From an uncultured Caldilineaceae bacterium (GTDB taxonomy: Bacteria > Chloroflexota > Anaerolineae > Caldilineales > Caldilineaceae): DNA of 64,000 bases. The stretch lies in contig OY282381.1 of assembly GCA_958295915.1 (NCBI GenBank), forward strand, positions 1,510,722-1,574,721. The letters run 5' to 3'. Below are positions 54,401 through 63,081 of the stretch, in pieces. Under the pieces are notes generated by a model. That model was given only the letters and a program-made list of their open reading frames with translations. It ran no database searches and was not told the DNA's origin. The translations under genes were made by a program, and so were the position numbers. Each line of letters opens with the position of its first letter. Positions within the stretch are counted from its first letter, which is position 1.

Positions 54401-57400
54401 TCGAAGTCGATCCAGACAATTTTATCGCTGAATTGGATGAGACTGACAACAGCGCGGCCAAGACTTTGCAGCTTCTGTCAGACGCGGAACCAAATCTGGA
54501 GCTATCGTCCGGCAACATCGGCGTATCTCCAGCCAACCCAATCGATGGCGATGTGGTGTCCATTTATGCAACGGTTCTCAATAGAGGCGATACGGACATG
54601 CAGGACGTGCAGGTACAGTTCCTGGATGCCAACCAGAAGCCAGCGGCGCCGATCGCCGCACAGCAGATCATCCCCGCCATTGCCCCCGGCAGCAGCGGCG
54701 TGGTCGCAATCCGCTTCGATACATCCAATCGAACAGGGGATCAGAAGATCCAAGTGCAGGTGGATCCCCATAACCTCATTTCCGAAGCTGATGAAACTGA
54801 CAATCGCGCCACGATTACCCTGAAGGTAGCGCACAGACCAATGCCCAATCTGGTGGTCGTGGCCGAAAATATCGGCTTCAGCTCTGCTGAGCCAACTGCC
54901 GGTACAGCGGTGACGATCTATGCGACGATTCTGAATAACGGCAGCGCCAAGGCTGCGAATGTGGCCATTCAGTTTGTGGATGTCACCGACGGCGCGGTGC
55001 GACCGATTGGCGAGCAGCAGATACTGGATCACATCGACCCAGGCGCGGCGGCGGTTGCCCATGCCCAATATGAAGTGCCGGGGCGGCAGGGCCGTCGCTT
55101 GATTGAGGTGGTCGTGGATCCGGGCAACTTCATTACCGAAATCGATGAGAGCGACAACAAAGCCAGCGCGGCTCTGTCCGTGGGCGCGCGGCGGACACCG
55201 AATCTCTTCATCCAGTCCAGCAATGTGGCCATCTATCCGGATGAGCCATTTCGCGGAGAAGAGGTAACTGTGCGGGCTTTCGTGGGCAACAACGGCACGG
55301 CGCCGGCGGAGAACGTATCGGTGCAATTTGTCGACATCACCGGCGGCGAAGCTCGGTTGTTGGGCAGTGAGCAGAGCATTGCTGAAATCGGTGTCGGCAG
55401 GAGTGGCGTCGCCACAGTGACGTTCACAGAGCCGGACACGAGCGACAGGCCCATCAGAAACCGCAAGCTACAAGTACTGGTGGATGCCAGCAACCGCATC
55501 CGAGAGTTGAATGAAGACGACAACACCGCTACCCGTCTGCTGACCTTGAAGGCGCCTCCGGCGCCCAATCTGGTCGTATTGGCCGCCAACATCGGCTTCA
55601 ATCCGGCCAGCCCTCGCTTGGGCGACACTGTGACAATTCAGGCGGTGATCCGCAATGACGGGACCGTCGCTGTGAACGATGTGGCGGTGCAGTTTGAGGA
55701 TGTGAGCGCTGGTCGGCCGCTGCCCATCGGTGAGACACAGACGCTTGGCAAGATTCCTGCGGGTGGCAGTGGTACTGTGACGATGAAATTCACGCCGCTC
55801 GGCGTGCCGGGCGCATACAAGGTGCGGGTCGTGGCTGATCCGACCAACTTCATCGTCGAATCGAATGAGATCGATAATAAGGGCACGCGCGTTCTGGAAG
55901 TGATTGCTGCGCCTCTGCCGAACCTGGTGGCTCTTGCCGATAACATCGGCTTCGATCCACCGAATCCTTCTGCAGGGGATGAAGTGATCATCTCCCTCAC
56001 TGTGCTGAACAGCGGCGCTGCCGATGCTGAAAACGCGCAAGTCCAGTTCGCCGACGTAACCGATGGCGGCTTGCGCCCGATTGGTGGGCCACAGACCCTG
56101 TCGTCGGTAGCCGCGGGGGGCAGCGCTATCGCCAGCGTGGGTTATAACACATCCGGACGTTCCGGTGAACGGCGCATCAAAGCGAGCATCGATGGCCTAT
56201 CGATCATCCCTGAAACCGATGAAACAGACAATACTGCCAGCAAAACCCTGCAGATTGTCGGCGGGTCCGCGCCCAATCTGGCAGTCCACACCGCCAATAT
56301 CAGCTTTATACCTCTGAACCCGACCGCCGGTGATGAGGTAAGCGTGCGAGCAGTTGTGCGCAACCAAGGGAGCGAAGATGTCAATGATGTCGTTGTGCAG
56401 TTCCTGGATGTGACTGGGGATGAGGCCGTTCCCATCGGCGTCAGCCGGCAGATCGCAAGCATTCCCGCTGGCAGCAGTGGAACTGCTGAGACAGTGTTCG
56501 ACAGTAGGGGCAAGAGTGGCGAGCGCAAGATTCGCGTGGTGGCCGACCGCAGCAATCTCATCTCTGAAGCTGATGAAACTGATAATCAGGCCGAGGCGAC
56601 GGTTACAATCAGCCTGCCTGCCATCCCCAATCTGGTGATGGAATCCGAAAATATCGGTTTCCATCCCAGCATCCCAGCATTCGGGGATCAGGTTACCATC
56701 AACGCCACAGTTCTGAATAACGGTGGGAGCGATGCTGTTGACGTGATGGTTCAGTTCGTGGAAGGCGGCACCCCCGGCATCCCCATCGGCGAGCCACAGC
56801 GGATCGACCTGATCCCGGCCGGTAGCAGCGGTGTGGTGCAGGTGGTTTTCGACAGCGCGGGGCGGGATGATCCCAGAGTACAGGTGATCGTCGATCCCAA
56901 CAACTTTATTTCCGAGACTGATGAAAGTGACAACAGGGCGTCGGCAACCCTGAACATGGCGAAGCAGCCGGCGCCGAATCTGGTGGTCAACAGCAGCAAC
57001 ATCGCCTTTTCGCCGAAGGGGCCGCGCGCCGGCCAGAAAATCATTGTGACTGCGGTGATCATCAATGACGGCAGCGCGTCGGTCCGCGATGTGGATGTTC
57101 AGTTTATGGACGCTACCGAGAAACCCTCTGTACCCATTGGCACAGCGCAGGCAATCTCGATGATCCCTGCTGGCGGCAGCGCGGCTGTCGGCATCGTTTA
57201 TGACACGATGGACAAGCAGGGCGAGCGCCGGCTCGAAGTGATCGCGGATCCGGGCAACTTCATTTCCGAGGTGAAGGAAAGTGACAACAGCGCCCAGAAA
57301 AAGGTCGAGGTGCTGGAGGCATCTGCGCCCAATCTGATCGTGCAACCTCGCAATGTAGGCTTCAATCCCGCGGCCCCCACCGAAGGCGACCGGGTGCTGA

Positions 57401-59127
57401 TCTATGCGGTTGTTCTGAATGACGGCGCGGAAGACGCGGCCGATGTGGTCGTACAGTTTCTGGACGTGACGGAAGCAGAGGCCGTGCCCATCGGCCAGCC
57501 ACAGGTGATCATGCAGCTTCCGGCCGGGTCGAGCGCCACAGTGCCGATCGTCTACGACACTCTGGACAGACCAGGAGACCGACGCATTCGCGTTGTCGTC
57601 GATCCGAACAACTTTATCCGCGAGAGCGACAAAGAGGACAACCAGACAGTTGTATCGCTGGCAGTGCATGCCGCTATTGCGCCGAATCTGGCGATGTTGT
57701 CCGGTAATATAAAATTCAACCCAGCCTTTCCGCAGATCCACGATCAGGTGACAGTCTCAGCAACTGTGCTGAACAATGGCAGCGACACGGCCCACGATGT
57801 CATCGTGCAGGTGTTGGATGTAACCGATGGAGGTTCGGTTGCCGTCGGCACAGAACAACTGCTCGACGTGATCTCTGCCGGTGGCAGTGGCACAGTTCAG
57901 GTAACATACACGGATACGGAAGAGGTGGGCAACCGTCAGTTACGGATTATTGTCGATCCCAACAATGTTATCGCGGAGATGAATGAACGGGATAACCGGG
58001 CGACCCGTGCGCTGACCATTTCACCGCCACAACTGCCGGACGTAACGGTCAGCGAGGCCGATATCGAATTTGATCCCGCCAACCCTGTCGAAGGCGAGGA
58101 GACGACCATTTCGGCGACGATCACGAACCAGGGTATCACCGCAGCCAAAGGGATTGTGGTGCGCATCATCGACGTGACGAGCCGTGTGCCTGCACCGATC
58201 AACGGGCCGCAGCGCATCGAACAGCTTGGTGTAAATGACAAAGCGGTGGTTTCTGTACCATACGATACGCGGGGCAAAGCTGGCGAGCGCGCCATTCGCG
58301 TGGTCGTGGATCCGGAAAACTTCCTCGAAGAACTCGATGAAGAGAACAATCGGGCTGAAAAGACCCTGCATGTGCGATCTGCCGATGCGTCAGAGGAGGG
58401 GCCCAATCTGGCGGTTCTGGCTTCAGACATCAACTTCAGCCCGAGTCAACCGCAGCCAAGTGATCCGGTAACGATTACCGTCAGAGTACGCAATCGGGGG
58501 TCAGAGAGCGCCAGCGATGTGGTTGTGCGCTTTGAGGACAACACCGACGGGGCAGGCGAACTGATCGGCGCCGTCACAATAACCGGCACTATCGCTGCCG
58601 GCGACCGGGCTTCGGCCATGATCGTCTTCGATACTACGGGCTTGGAGGGCGATCGCGCCATCCGCGTGATTGCCGATCCGGAAAATGCAATTCCTGAGAC
58701 TGATGAGACCGACAATCAGGCCGAGCGCACCTTACGCCTCAACAGATCGACAGCAGGAAAAGCGCGGGAAACGAACAATCTTGCTGTAAATGTCCGAGGC
58801 GTGCAGGTGGATGTGGTGCAAACTGAGGAAGCGGATCTGGTCATCGTGGCAACGACGGTGCAGAATCAGGGCAACACGGATGTGGGCGGTTTTGCCGTCC
58901 ATGTCCTTGACGTGACCGATAACTTCAGGCCGGTCAGTTCGCCACAGACGGTAAAGCGGCTGGCCGCAGGCAGCGCAACCACAGTGCGCATGATCTTCCG
59001 GGTAGCGGGTGGCGTAGGTGTGCGCACCCTGCAGATCGTCGTTGATCCAGCGGATGTGATTGTGGAAAGCTCAGAAAAGGACAACCGGGTCAGTGTGCTG
59101 GTGAGCGATCAGATCACAAAAAGATAA
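51418..59127 (+). CDS. Giant secreted subtilase (S8) with FN3, jelly-roll and about 15 CARDB repeats
   Basis: 2569 residues. Signal peptide (about 1-22), inhibitor-type propeptide (PGQVIIRFKR, VVYAEPNF), then a subtilisin domain with Asp207 (VIDTGID), His269 (GHGTHVAGI) and Ser438 (GTSMSTPLVAGAAA). An FN3 domain follows (about 500-605) and a jelly-roll domain (about 612-770, ending GWYIDDVQV). From residue 780 to the end are some 15 CARDB-like Ig repeats of about 118 residues, each starting near P-N-L and ending with an E-x-D-E-x-D-N motif. Family B (about 152-159) and family A (about 870-877) palindromes are translated in-frame. No sorting signal is seen; it is likely a long surface stalk or a released protease. 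Confidence 0.93.
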   Translation: MKRFALFALFLAMSLTAGFYLSSERLAAYVDEVLRSGEKDILDQQDGRAEEALEAVAGFVPGQVIIRFKRDVTREQISDFYAEYGLSEKDNLDHDPNDADQGMRLAAAPVDVDENLIEVLESDPRVVYAEPNFILQISSPVWDPVNPDRLNAPLFERGATPNDPLFDQLWRLHNTGQTGGTADADIDAPEAWGINTGSRDVIVAVIDTGIDPSHEDLQANMWTNPQECPQGFDKCEADGVDDDNNGYVDDFYGINAINDSGELIDDFGHGTHVAGIIAAVGDNDTGIVGVSWKTRIVGCKFLSAFGSGTTSNAVKCFNYIYDLRHKQKQNILITNSSWGGGSPSRSLKEAMGRVDSPLHMCSAGNANTNRIAYPAGYDLDNIIAVTATDHDDLYAGFANWGEDWVDLAAPGVNILSTVPTGRCAICDPSGYRAIGGTSMSTPLVAGAAALVWSEFEGLNNAQVKQRILSGIDLLKNRFKTTVTNGRLNLFNVMEKDSTPPAAVTDLSPTGVLLTKIILSWTATGDDGFKGMATAYDARYATAPISDATWEQATRVATTPEPGSSGSRETLEVTGLAPNTTYYFALRAADNVGNVSDLSNIVIARTSAGTIVFEDDMENGAGKWSIDDAKNNLWHLSNLRFNSPETAWHYGQEKERNYDTGEANEGIITSSVIDIAGADDALLTFYEWSEVQRNPRFDRTRVQVSGDGREWTTAFESHGTEGLWERREVDLTQFLEETSSIQVRFWFDTVDETFNDNEGWYIDDVQVVTAKLTLPGEEELAPNLVAQPINIGFNPAEPHAGEPTTIHGTIINNGNADARAITVQFVDVSDEEAAVPIGAPQTIAEIPVGGSGVAQVQYDTDRKVGKGEDGLRATAERAIRMVIDPNNFIPERNEADNQATRILTISAAPAPNLFISSDNVGFDPSSPQPGAQVTIYATVLNIGTADASNVVVQFLEDKDRPIAPNQVIDSIPAGSSAVAQVTFDSSSSMGDPRINIEVDPDNFIAELDETDNSAAKTLQLLSDAEPNLELSSGNIGVSPANPIDGDVVSIYATVLNRGDTDMQDVQVQFLDANQKPAAPIAAQQIIPAIAPGSSGVVAIRFDTSNRTGDQKIQVQVDPHNLISEADETDNRATITLKVAHRPMPNLVVVAENIGFSSAEPTAGTAVTIYATILNNGSAKAANVAIQFVDVTDGAVRPIGEQQILDHIDPGAAAVAHAQYEVPGRQGRRLIEVVVDPGNFITEIDESDNKASAALSVGARRTPNLFIQSSNVAIYPDEPFRGEEVTVRAFVGNNGTAPAENVSVQFVDITGGEARLLGSEQSIAEIGVGRSGVATVTFTEPDTSDRPIRNRKLQVLVDASNRIRELNEDDNTATRLLTLKAPPAPNLVVLAANIGFNPASPRLGDTVTIQAVIRNDGTVAVNDVAVQFEDVSAGRPLPIGETQTLGKIPAGGSGTVTMKFTPLGVPGAYKVRVVADPTNFIVESNEIDNKGTRVLEVIAAPLPNLVALADNIGFDPPNPSAGDEVIISLTVLNSGAADAENAQVQFADVTDGGLRPIGGPQTLSSVAAGGSAIASVGYNTSGRSGERRIKASIDGLSIIPETDETDNTASKTLQIVGGSAPNLAVHTANISFIPLNPTAGDEVSVRAVVRNQGSEDVNDVVVQFLDVTGDEAVPIGVSRQIASIPAGSSGTAETVFDSRGKSGERKIRVVADRSNLISEADETDNQAEATVTISLPAIPNLVMESENIGFHPSIPAFGDQVTINATVLNNGGSDAVDVMVQFVEGGTPGIPIGEPQRIDLIPAGSSGVVQVVFDSAGRDDPRVQVIVDPNNFISETDESDNRASATLNMAKQPAPNLVVNSSNIAFSPKGPRAGQKIIVTAVIINDGSASVRDVDVQFMDATEKPSVPIGTAQAISMIPAGGSAAVGIVYDTMDKQGERRLEVIADPGNFISEVKESDNSAQKKVEVLEASAPNLIVQPRNVGFNPAAPTEGDRVLIYAVVLNDGAEDAADVVVQFLDVTEAEAVPIGQPQVIMQLPAGSSATVPIVYDTLDRPGDRRIRVVVDPNNFIRESDKEDNQTVVSLAVHAAIAPNLAMLSGNIKFNPAFPQIHDQVTVSATVLNNGSDTAHDVIVQVLDVTDGGSVAVGTEQLLDVISAGGSGTVQVTYTDTEEVGNRQLRIIVDPNNVIAEMNERDNRATRALTISPPQLPDVTVSEADIEFDPANPVEGEETTISATITNQGITAAKGIVVRIIDVTSRVPAPINGPQRIEQLGVNDKAVVSVPYDTRGKAGERAIRVVVDPENFLEELDEENNRAEKTLHVRSADASEEGPNLAVLASDINFSPSQPQPSDPVTITVRVRNRGSESASDVVVRFEDNTDGAGELIGAVTITGTIAAGDRASAMIVFDTTGLEGDRAIRVIADPENAIPETDETDNQAERTLRLNRSTAGKARETNNLAVNVRGVQVDVVQTEEADLVIVATTVQNQGNTDVGGFAVHVLDVTDNFRPVSSPQTVKRLAAGSATTVRMIFRVAGGVGVRTLQIVVDPADVIVESSEKDNRVSVLVSDQITKR
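51871..51893 (+). repeat. Family B palindrome inside the subtilase gene
   Basis: Arms GCGCCTCT and AGAGGCGC around GTTCGAG; read as NAPLFERGAT, in the linker between propeptide and catalytic domain. Confidence 0.9.
54010..54049 (+). repeat. Family A-derived insertion inside the first CARDB repeat
   Basis: TTGCGCGCCACTGCAGAGCG. CARDB repeat 1 is 386 bp against about 354 for most siblings, i.e. about 33 bp longer, and the extra residues (KGEDGLRATA) coincide with this element. Confidence 0.75.
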
Positions 59128-59149
59128 AGAGAGAGAATAGGAGAGAGAA

Positions 59150-59208
59150 AATCAGTGGTCAGCGCCGTTTCTGGCCACTAGCCACCGATCGCGAGCCACT
59201 GCAGTTGA
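59150..59208 (+). repeat. Family E repeat at the lipoprotein 3' end
   Basis: ATCAGTGGTCAGCGCCG and GGCCACTAGCC, then CCACTGCAGTTGACC. It overlaps the last codons of the minus-strand lipoprotein (LQWLAIGG). Confidence 0.65.
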
Positions 59209-60158
59209 CCCTGGGCCAGCACGCGTAATTTCGAGTATGTTCTCTCGCTGTCCGGCAGGGGAATCTCAAAGGCGAGGGCGGAGCCGGGAGAGATGGTCTC
59301 CTCGCCGAGAAATGTGTCCACCACTTCGACTATGTCCCCGTTTTCGTTGTAGAAGGTAGCGGCAACCACCAGCGACGACAGTTCCATCTCGTGTCCGTTG
59401 CGCAGTTCGCCGATAACGGCAAGATGACCGTCGCGCGGCACCACATCGACAGCCGACACATCCAGCTGCCGAAATTCAATGATGCTTATCTCCTCATAGG
59501 CGATACTTAGCTCGTAACGGTCCACGTGTGACGGGTCTACATCCACCATCATCCGGAACGGATCAGGTCGTTCGATCTCCAACTTGCCAAAGGCAGCCTG
59601 AACCTGCCCTGCAGCGATGAGATTGCCGCTGCGGTTGTAAAAACGGCCGATAACCCGGACGTCGAACACGTCATTGGCGCCGCCGTTTAGCAGCTCTCCC
59701 ACCACCACAAGCTGCGAACCGAGAGCATAACTGGTGTGGCTGCGCACAAACACAGACGCCGGGATCGGTGTCCGCGTTGGCGTTGGCATGGGCGTCGCTG
59801 TGGCTGTCGGCGAAGGTGTCGAGGTTGCTGTCGCCGTCGGCTGCGAAGGGGTGAGCGTGGGTTTCACTGTACTGGTCGGGGTGAGCGTCGGTTGGGGCGG
59901 CGCTGGTGTGGTCGTCGCTGTCTCGGTGGGAGTTGGGCTCGGTGTAGCCTCAACTGTGACCTCGACCTTTGGAGACGCTTCCGGCGTCGCTGTCGCTTCG
60001 TCCTTTGTTTCTGGCCGATCTGTGGCCGTCGCCTCTTCCAACGCATCCATGTCAGGTCTGACGCTTGGCGCGACGGTCTTCGGATCCGAGGATGCGCTGC
60101 AGGACATTACCAGCAGAACCAAGGCCGAAGCGACGCAGAGCGAGACTCGTTTCATCAT
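59178..60158 (-). CDS. Lipoprotein with FxLYD-like domains
   Basis: 326 residues. Lipoprotein signal with lipobox LLVMSCS (Cys20), a Thr/Pro-rich linker of about 110 residues (TPTPT runs, about 40-135), then two similar beta-domains (GSQLVVVGELLNGGANDVFD... and DGHLAVIGELRNGHEMELSS...). These carry the V-x-G-E-L-x-N-G and F-Y-N-x-x-G pattern of FxLYD domains. Presumably anchored outside the membrane; partner unknown. It is convergent with the subtilase gene, so a joint role at the cell surface is possible but not shown. Confidence 0.78.
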   Translation of the reverse strand: MMKRVSLCVASALVLLVMSCSASSDPKTVAPSVRPDMDALEEATATDRPETKDEATATPEASPKVEVTVEATPSPTPTETATTTPAPPQPTLTPTSTVKPTLTPSQPTATATSTPSPTATATPMPTPTRTPIPASVFVRSHTSYALGSQLVVVGELLNGGANDVFDVRVIGRFYNRSGNLIAAGQVQAAFGKLEIERPDPFRMMVDVDPSHVDRYELSIAYEEISIIEFRQLDVSAVDVVPRDGHLAVIGELRNGHEMELSSLVVAATFYNENGDIVEVVDTFLGEETISPGSALAFEIPLPDSERTYSKLRVLAQGQLQWLAIGG

Positions 60159-60164
60159 TAACCT

Positions 60165-60203
60165 CAGTGGTCAGTGATCAGTAGCTAGTGGTCAGTTGGG
60201 CAA
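60165..60203 (+). repeat. Family E repeat
   Basis: CAGTGGTCAGTGATCAGTAG then GGTCAGTTGGGCAACCACAA, between the permease and lipoprotein genes. Confidence 0.7.
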
Positions 60204-60269
60204 CCACAAGGTCGGACGGCGCAACCTCCCAGCTTTCGGGCATCGTTGCGCCGTTCGATATTGCTCCTC

Positions 60270-61172
60270 CTAGCCCTTTATGCCGGAGGTGACGACACCG
60301 CTCACGAAGTGACGTTGAAGAAGCAAATAGATTACAAGCACAGGCAACATAGTCATAGCGCCCAGCGACAGGAACCAGTGAATCTGGTATTGGGCGATGC
60401 CGCCGCCGTGGGCGGCTTCGGCCAATGTTCGTCGGAAGGTCAACATGCCGCGCGCCAACGTCCAGGTATTTTCGTCGGTCAGGTAGATCAGCGGCCCCCA
60501 CAGATCGTTCCACGAATGAAGGAACAGAAAGATCGCGGCGGCGGCCAAGGCCGGACCGATGTTGGGCAGGATCACATGTTGATAGATACCAATCGGCGAA
60601 CAGCCATCGATCTTGGCGGCATCGTCAAGATCGGTGGGAATGGTCATAATATACTGTCGCAGCAGGAAAATATAGAAGGCTCCGCCGCCCATCCAGAAAG
60701 GCACAATCAGCGGGAGGTAGGTATTGAGCCAACCCAAGCGATGGAAGAGCAGGAAAGTCGGGATTGCTGTCACCTGTGGCGGCACCATCATCGTCCCCAG
60801 TACAACCATAAACAGCAGAGTGCGCCCTGCGAAGCGAAGCCTGGCAAAACCATAGGCTACCATTGAGGCCGACAGCAGTCCACCTACCATGGAAGTGGCT
60901 GTGATAATCAACGTATTTGCCAGAAAACGATTGAAGTTCATGGTGGTCCAGGCATCGATGAAGTTTCGCCACTGCCACGGCTGCGGCGGAATCAGATTGA
61001 TGACTGTTTCTTCCAGCAGCAGGTCCTTGGTCTTGAGAGCGCCGGAAAACATCCATAGCAAGGGGAAAATCATGATAATGGCGATGACTACGGCGATGGC
61101 AAAAAGCGCTGCTTGGCGCAGCAGCCGGGGAGACGCCCAGGAACTGGTTAGCAGTCTGAAATCTGTTCTCAC
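60270..61172 (-). CDS. Sugar ABC transporter permease, MalG type (second pair)
   Basis: 300 residues, six transmembrane helices. The EAA loop that docks the ATPase reads LDDAAKIDGCSPIGIYQHVI. GTG start at 61172 directly follows the TAA of the MalF-type gene, so they are translationally coupled. Substrate presumably a carbohydrate; no ATPase gene is here, and shared MsmK/UgpC-type ATPases are usual for this family. Confidence 0.93.
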   Translation of the reverse strand: MRTDFRLLTSSWASPRLLRQAALFAIAVVIAIIMIFPLLWMFSGALKTKDLLLEETVINLIPPQPWQWRNFIDAWTTMNFNRFLANTLIITATSMVGGLLSASMVAYGFARLRFAGRTLLFMVVLGTMMVPPQVTAIPTFLLFHRLGWLNTYLPLIVPFWMGGGAFYIFLLRQYIMTIPTDLDDAAKIDGCSPIGIYQHVILPNIGPALAAAAIFLFLHSWNDLWGPLIYLTDENTWTLARGMLTFRRTLAEAAHGGGIAQYQIHWFLSLGAMTMLPVLVIYLLLQRHFVSGVVTSGIKG

Positions 61173-62099
61173 TTAAGCCACCTCCGACTCATAATGCACC
61201 CAGCGCCGGGCCAGCCAGAATTGCAGTAAGGTCAGGCCCATAATGATCAGGAAAAGCAGCCAGGCCAGCACACTGGCGTAGCCGAATCGCCGTTCGATAA
61301 AGGCAACCATATAGAGGTAGAGCACGTAGAAGAGTGTGGAGCGCGCCGGCCCTCCTTCAGTCAGCATGAAACCTTCAGTGAAGACCTGCAGCGACCCGAT
61401 CAGCCCCACTACCATCAGAAAGAATATAGTCGGCGACAGGAGTGGCAAGGTGATATGCCGAAAGAGGGCCAGGCCGCTGGCGCCGTCGACTTTGGCTGCC
61501 TCGTGGAGATCCTCCGGGATGCTTTGCAAGCCTGCGAGCATGATGACCATGTAATGCCCCACTCCGTAGAGTCTCATGATGATGTAGGAGGGCAATGCCC
61601 ACTCAACCGTCGTCAGCCAACCGATGCGATCGAAGTCGAAGATGCGCAGAACCTGATTGAACATCCCGTAGTCCTTCTCGAACATCGCCGCCCAGACGAA
61701 GGTCATAGCTATGCCGCTGACAGCGGCCGGCAGGTAGAAGACGCCCCGGAAAAATACGTGCCCCCGGAACCGTTGGTTCAAGAGCAGAGCCATGATCAGC
61801 GAGATGATGATGGCCAGGGAGACTGTCCAAAAAGCAAAGACAGCGCTAACGCGCAGCGAGCCTGTAAATCGCAGGTCGTATTGGATTAGCTCCTGGATAT
61901 TCGTCAGGCCCACATAGGTGATCTTTCTGAAGCCGGCGTACTCGGTAAAGATCAACCCCAGCGATACCACAAGCGGTCCTGCCAAAAAGAGCAGAAATCC
62001 CAAGATCCAAGGGGAGATGAAAAGATAGCCGTAGAAATTTTCCCGCCATGCTTCCCCGCGGGGCATTCGGAACCTATTGGGGCGCATCTGTGCAATCAC
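61173..62099 (-). CDS. Sugar ABC transporter permease, MalF type (second pair)
   Basis: 308 residues, six helices, with FYGYLFISPWILGFLLFLAG at the N terminus and EAA loop LHEAAKVDGASGLALFRHIT. Pairs with the MalG-type gene downstream. A family E repeat separates it from the first pair. Confidence 0.93.
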   Translation of the reverse strand: MIAQMRPNRFRMPRGEAWRENFYGYLFISPWILGFLLFLAGPLVVSLGLIFTEYAGFRKITYVGLTNIQELIQYDLRFTGSLRVSAVFAFWTVSLAIIISLIMALLLNQRFRGHVFFRGVFYLPAAVSGIAMTFVWAAMFEKDYGMFNQVLRIFDFDRIGWLTTVEWALPSYIIMRLYGVGHYMVIMLAGLQSIPEDLHEAAKVDGASGLALFRHITLPLLSPTIFFLMVVGLIGSLQVFTEGFMLTEGGPARSTLFYVLYLYMVAFIERRFGYASVLAWLLFLIIMGLTLLQFWLARRWVHYESEVA

Positions 62100-62112
62100 G
62101 GTGTTCGCTCCT

Positions 62113-62205
62113 AACTGCAGTTTTTAGTGGCTAGTTGCCAGTAACGGCACTGGCCACTGGAACCTGCATTGGCCCTGGGCAACCACCAGGGTGGCCCCTA
62201 CAGTT
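62113..62205 (+). repeat. Family E repeat between the two permease pairs
   Basis: CTGCAGTTTTTAGTGGCTAG, then an inner GGGCAACCACCAGGGTGGCC palindrome. Confidence 0.8.
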
Positions 62206-63071
62206 CAAAACTTCAAAGCGCCCTCGGTCAAGCCGCGCTGGATGCGACGATGAAAGAGGATGTATATGAAGATGGGAGGCCAGGCCGCCAGGGAAAGGGC
62301 CGCCACTTGCAGGCTCCACAGACTCACGTATTTGCCTTCAAAGTGCATAATGCCTAGCGGAATCGTGCGCAGCGTATGTTTCTGCAGGTAGATGAGAGGC
62401 CAAAGAAAATCATTCCAGAAAAAGACGAAATAGAAGATGGTCATGGTCGCTATGGCCGGCATCGCCAGTGGGATCATGACATGCCGGAGAATTTGGAATT
62501 CCCTAGCCCCATCCACCCTGGCGGCATCCTCCAGTTCCGGCGGAATGGACATGAAATAGGCCCGGATAAAGAGTATGGCTAAAGAAGACCAACTCATATA
62601 CGTAAGAATGACGGCAAGCGGACTATTCAAGAAAGCGATGGGCAGATGCAAGGCTTTGGCCCAGGATTCCAAAATGGCCATGAGCTTGAAACTGGGCACC
62701 ATGAGCGCCTGTGTAGGCACTGCCATACCAATGATGAAGTAGAGGAACAGCGCTCTGTTGCCGGCGAAATGATATCGGGCCAAGCCGTATGCGGCCGTGG
62801 TCGACACGGTAATGACGCCGATTACCGAGATAACGGCAATATATACGCTGTTGGCATAGAGCCGTGAAAAATTTCCCGTACGCCAAGCTTCGGCGATATT
62901 GGCAAAGGAGATACTGGTTGGCAGCCCAAAGGGCGAGAACATAACTTCCTGATTCGTCTTGAGGGCGGTATAGGACATCCAAGTCAGGGGATAAAGGATG
63001 CTGATGGCGGCGGCCACTAAAACGAGGTAGAACAGGAGCCTGATCGGCAGGCTAAGCTCTCGAAAAACCAT
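62205..63071 (-). CDS. Sugar ABC transporter permease, MalG type (first pair)
   Basis: 288 residues, six helices; EAA loop LEDAARVDGAREFQILRHVM; C terminus HRRIQRGLTEGALKF is typical of MalG-type permeases. Starts 10 bp after the MalF-type gene. Only modestly similar to the second pair, so not a recent duplicate. Confidence 0.93.
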   Translation of the reverse strand: MVFRELSLPIRLLFYLVLVAAAISILYPLTWMSYTALKTNQEVMFSPFGLPTSISFANIAEAWRTGNFSRLYANSVYIAVISVIGVITVSTTAAYGLARYHFAGNRALFLYFIIGMAVPTQALMVPSFKLMAILESWAKALHLPIAFLNSPLAVILTYMSWSSLAILFIRAYFMSIPPELEDAARVDGAREFQILRHVMIPLAMPAIATMTIFYFVFFWNDFLWPLIYLQKHTLRTIPLGIMHFEGKYVSLWSLQVAALSLAAWPPIFIYILFHRRIQRGLTEGALKF

Positions 63072-63081
63072 AGCGGATCCC

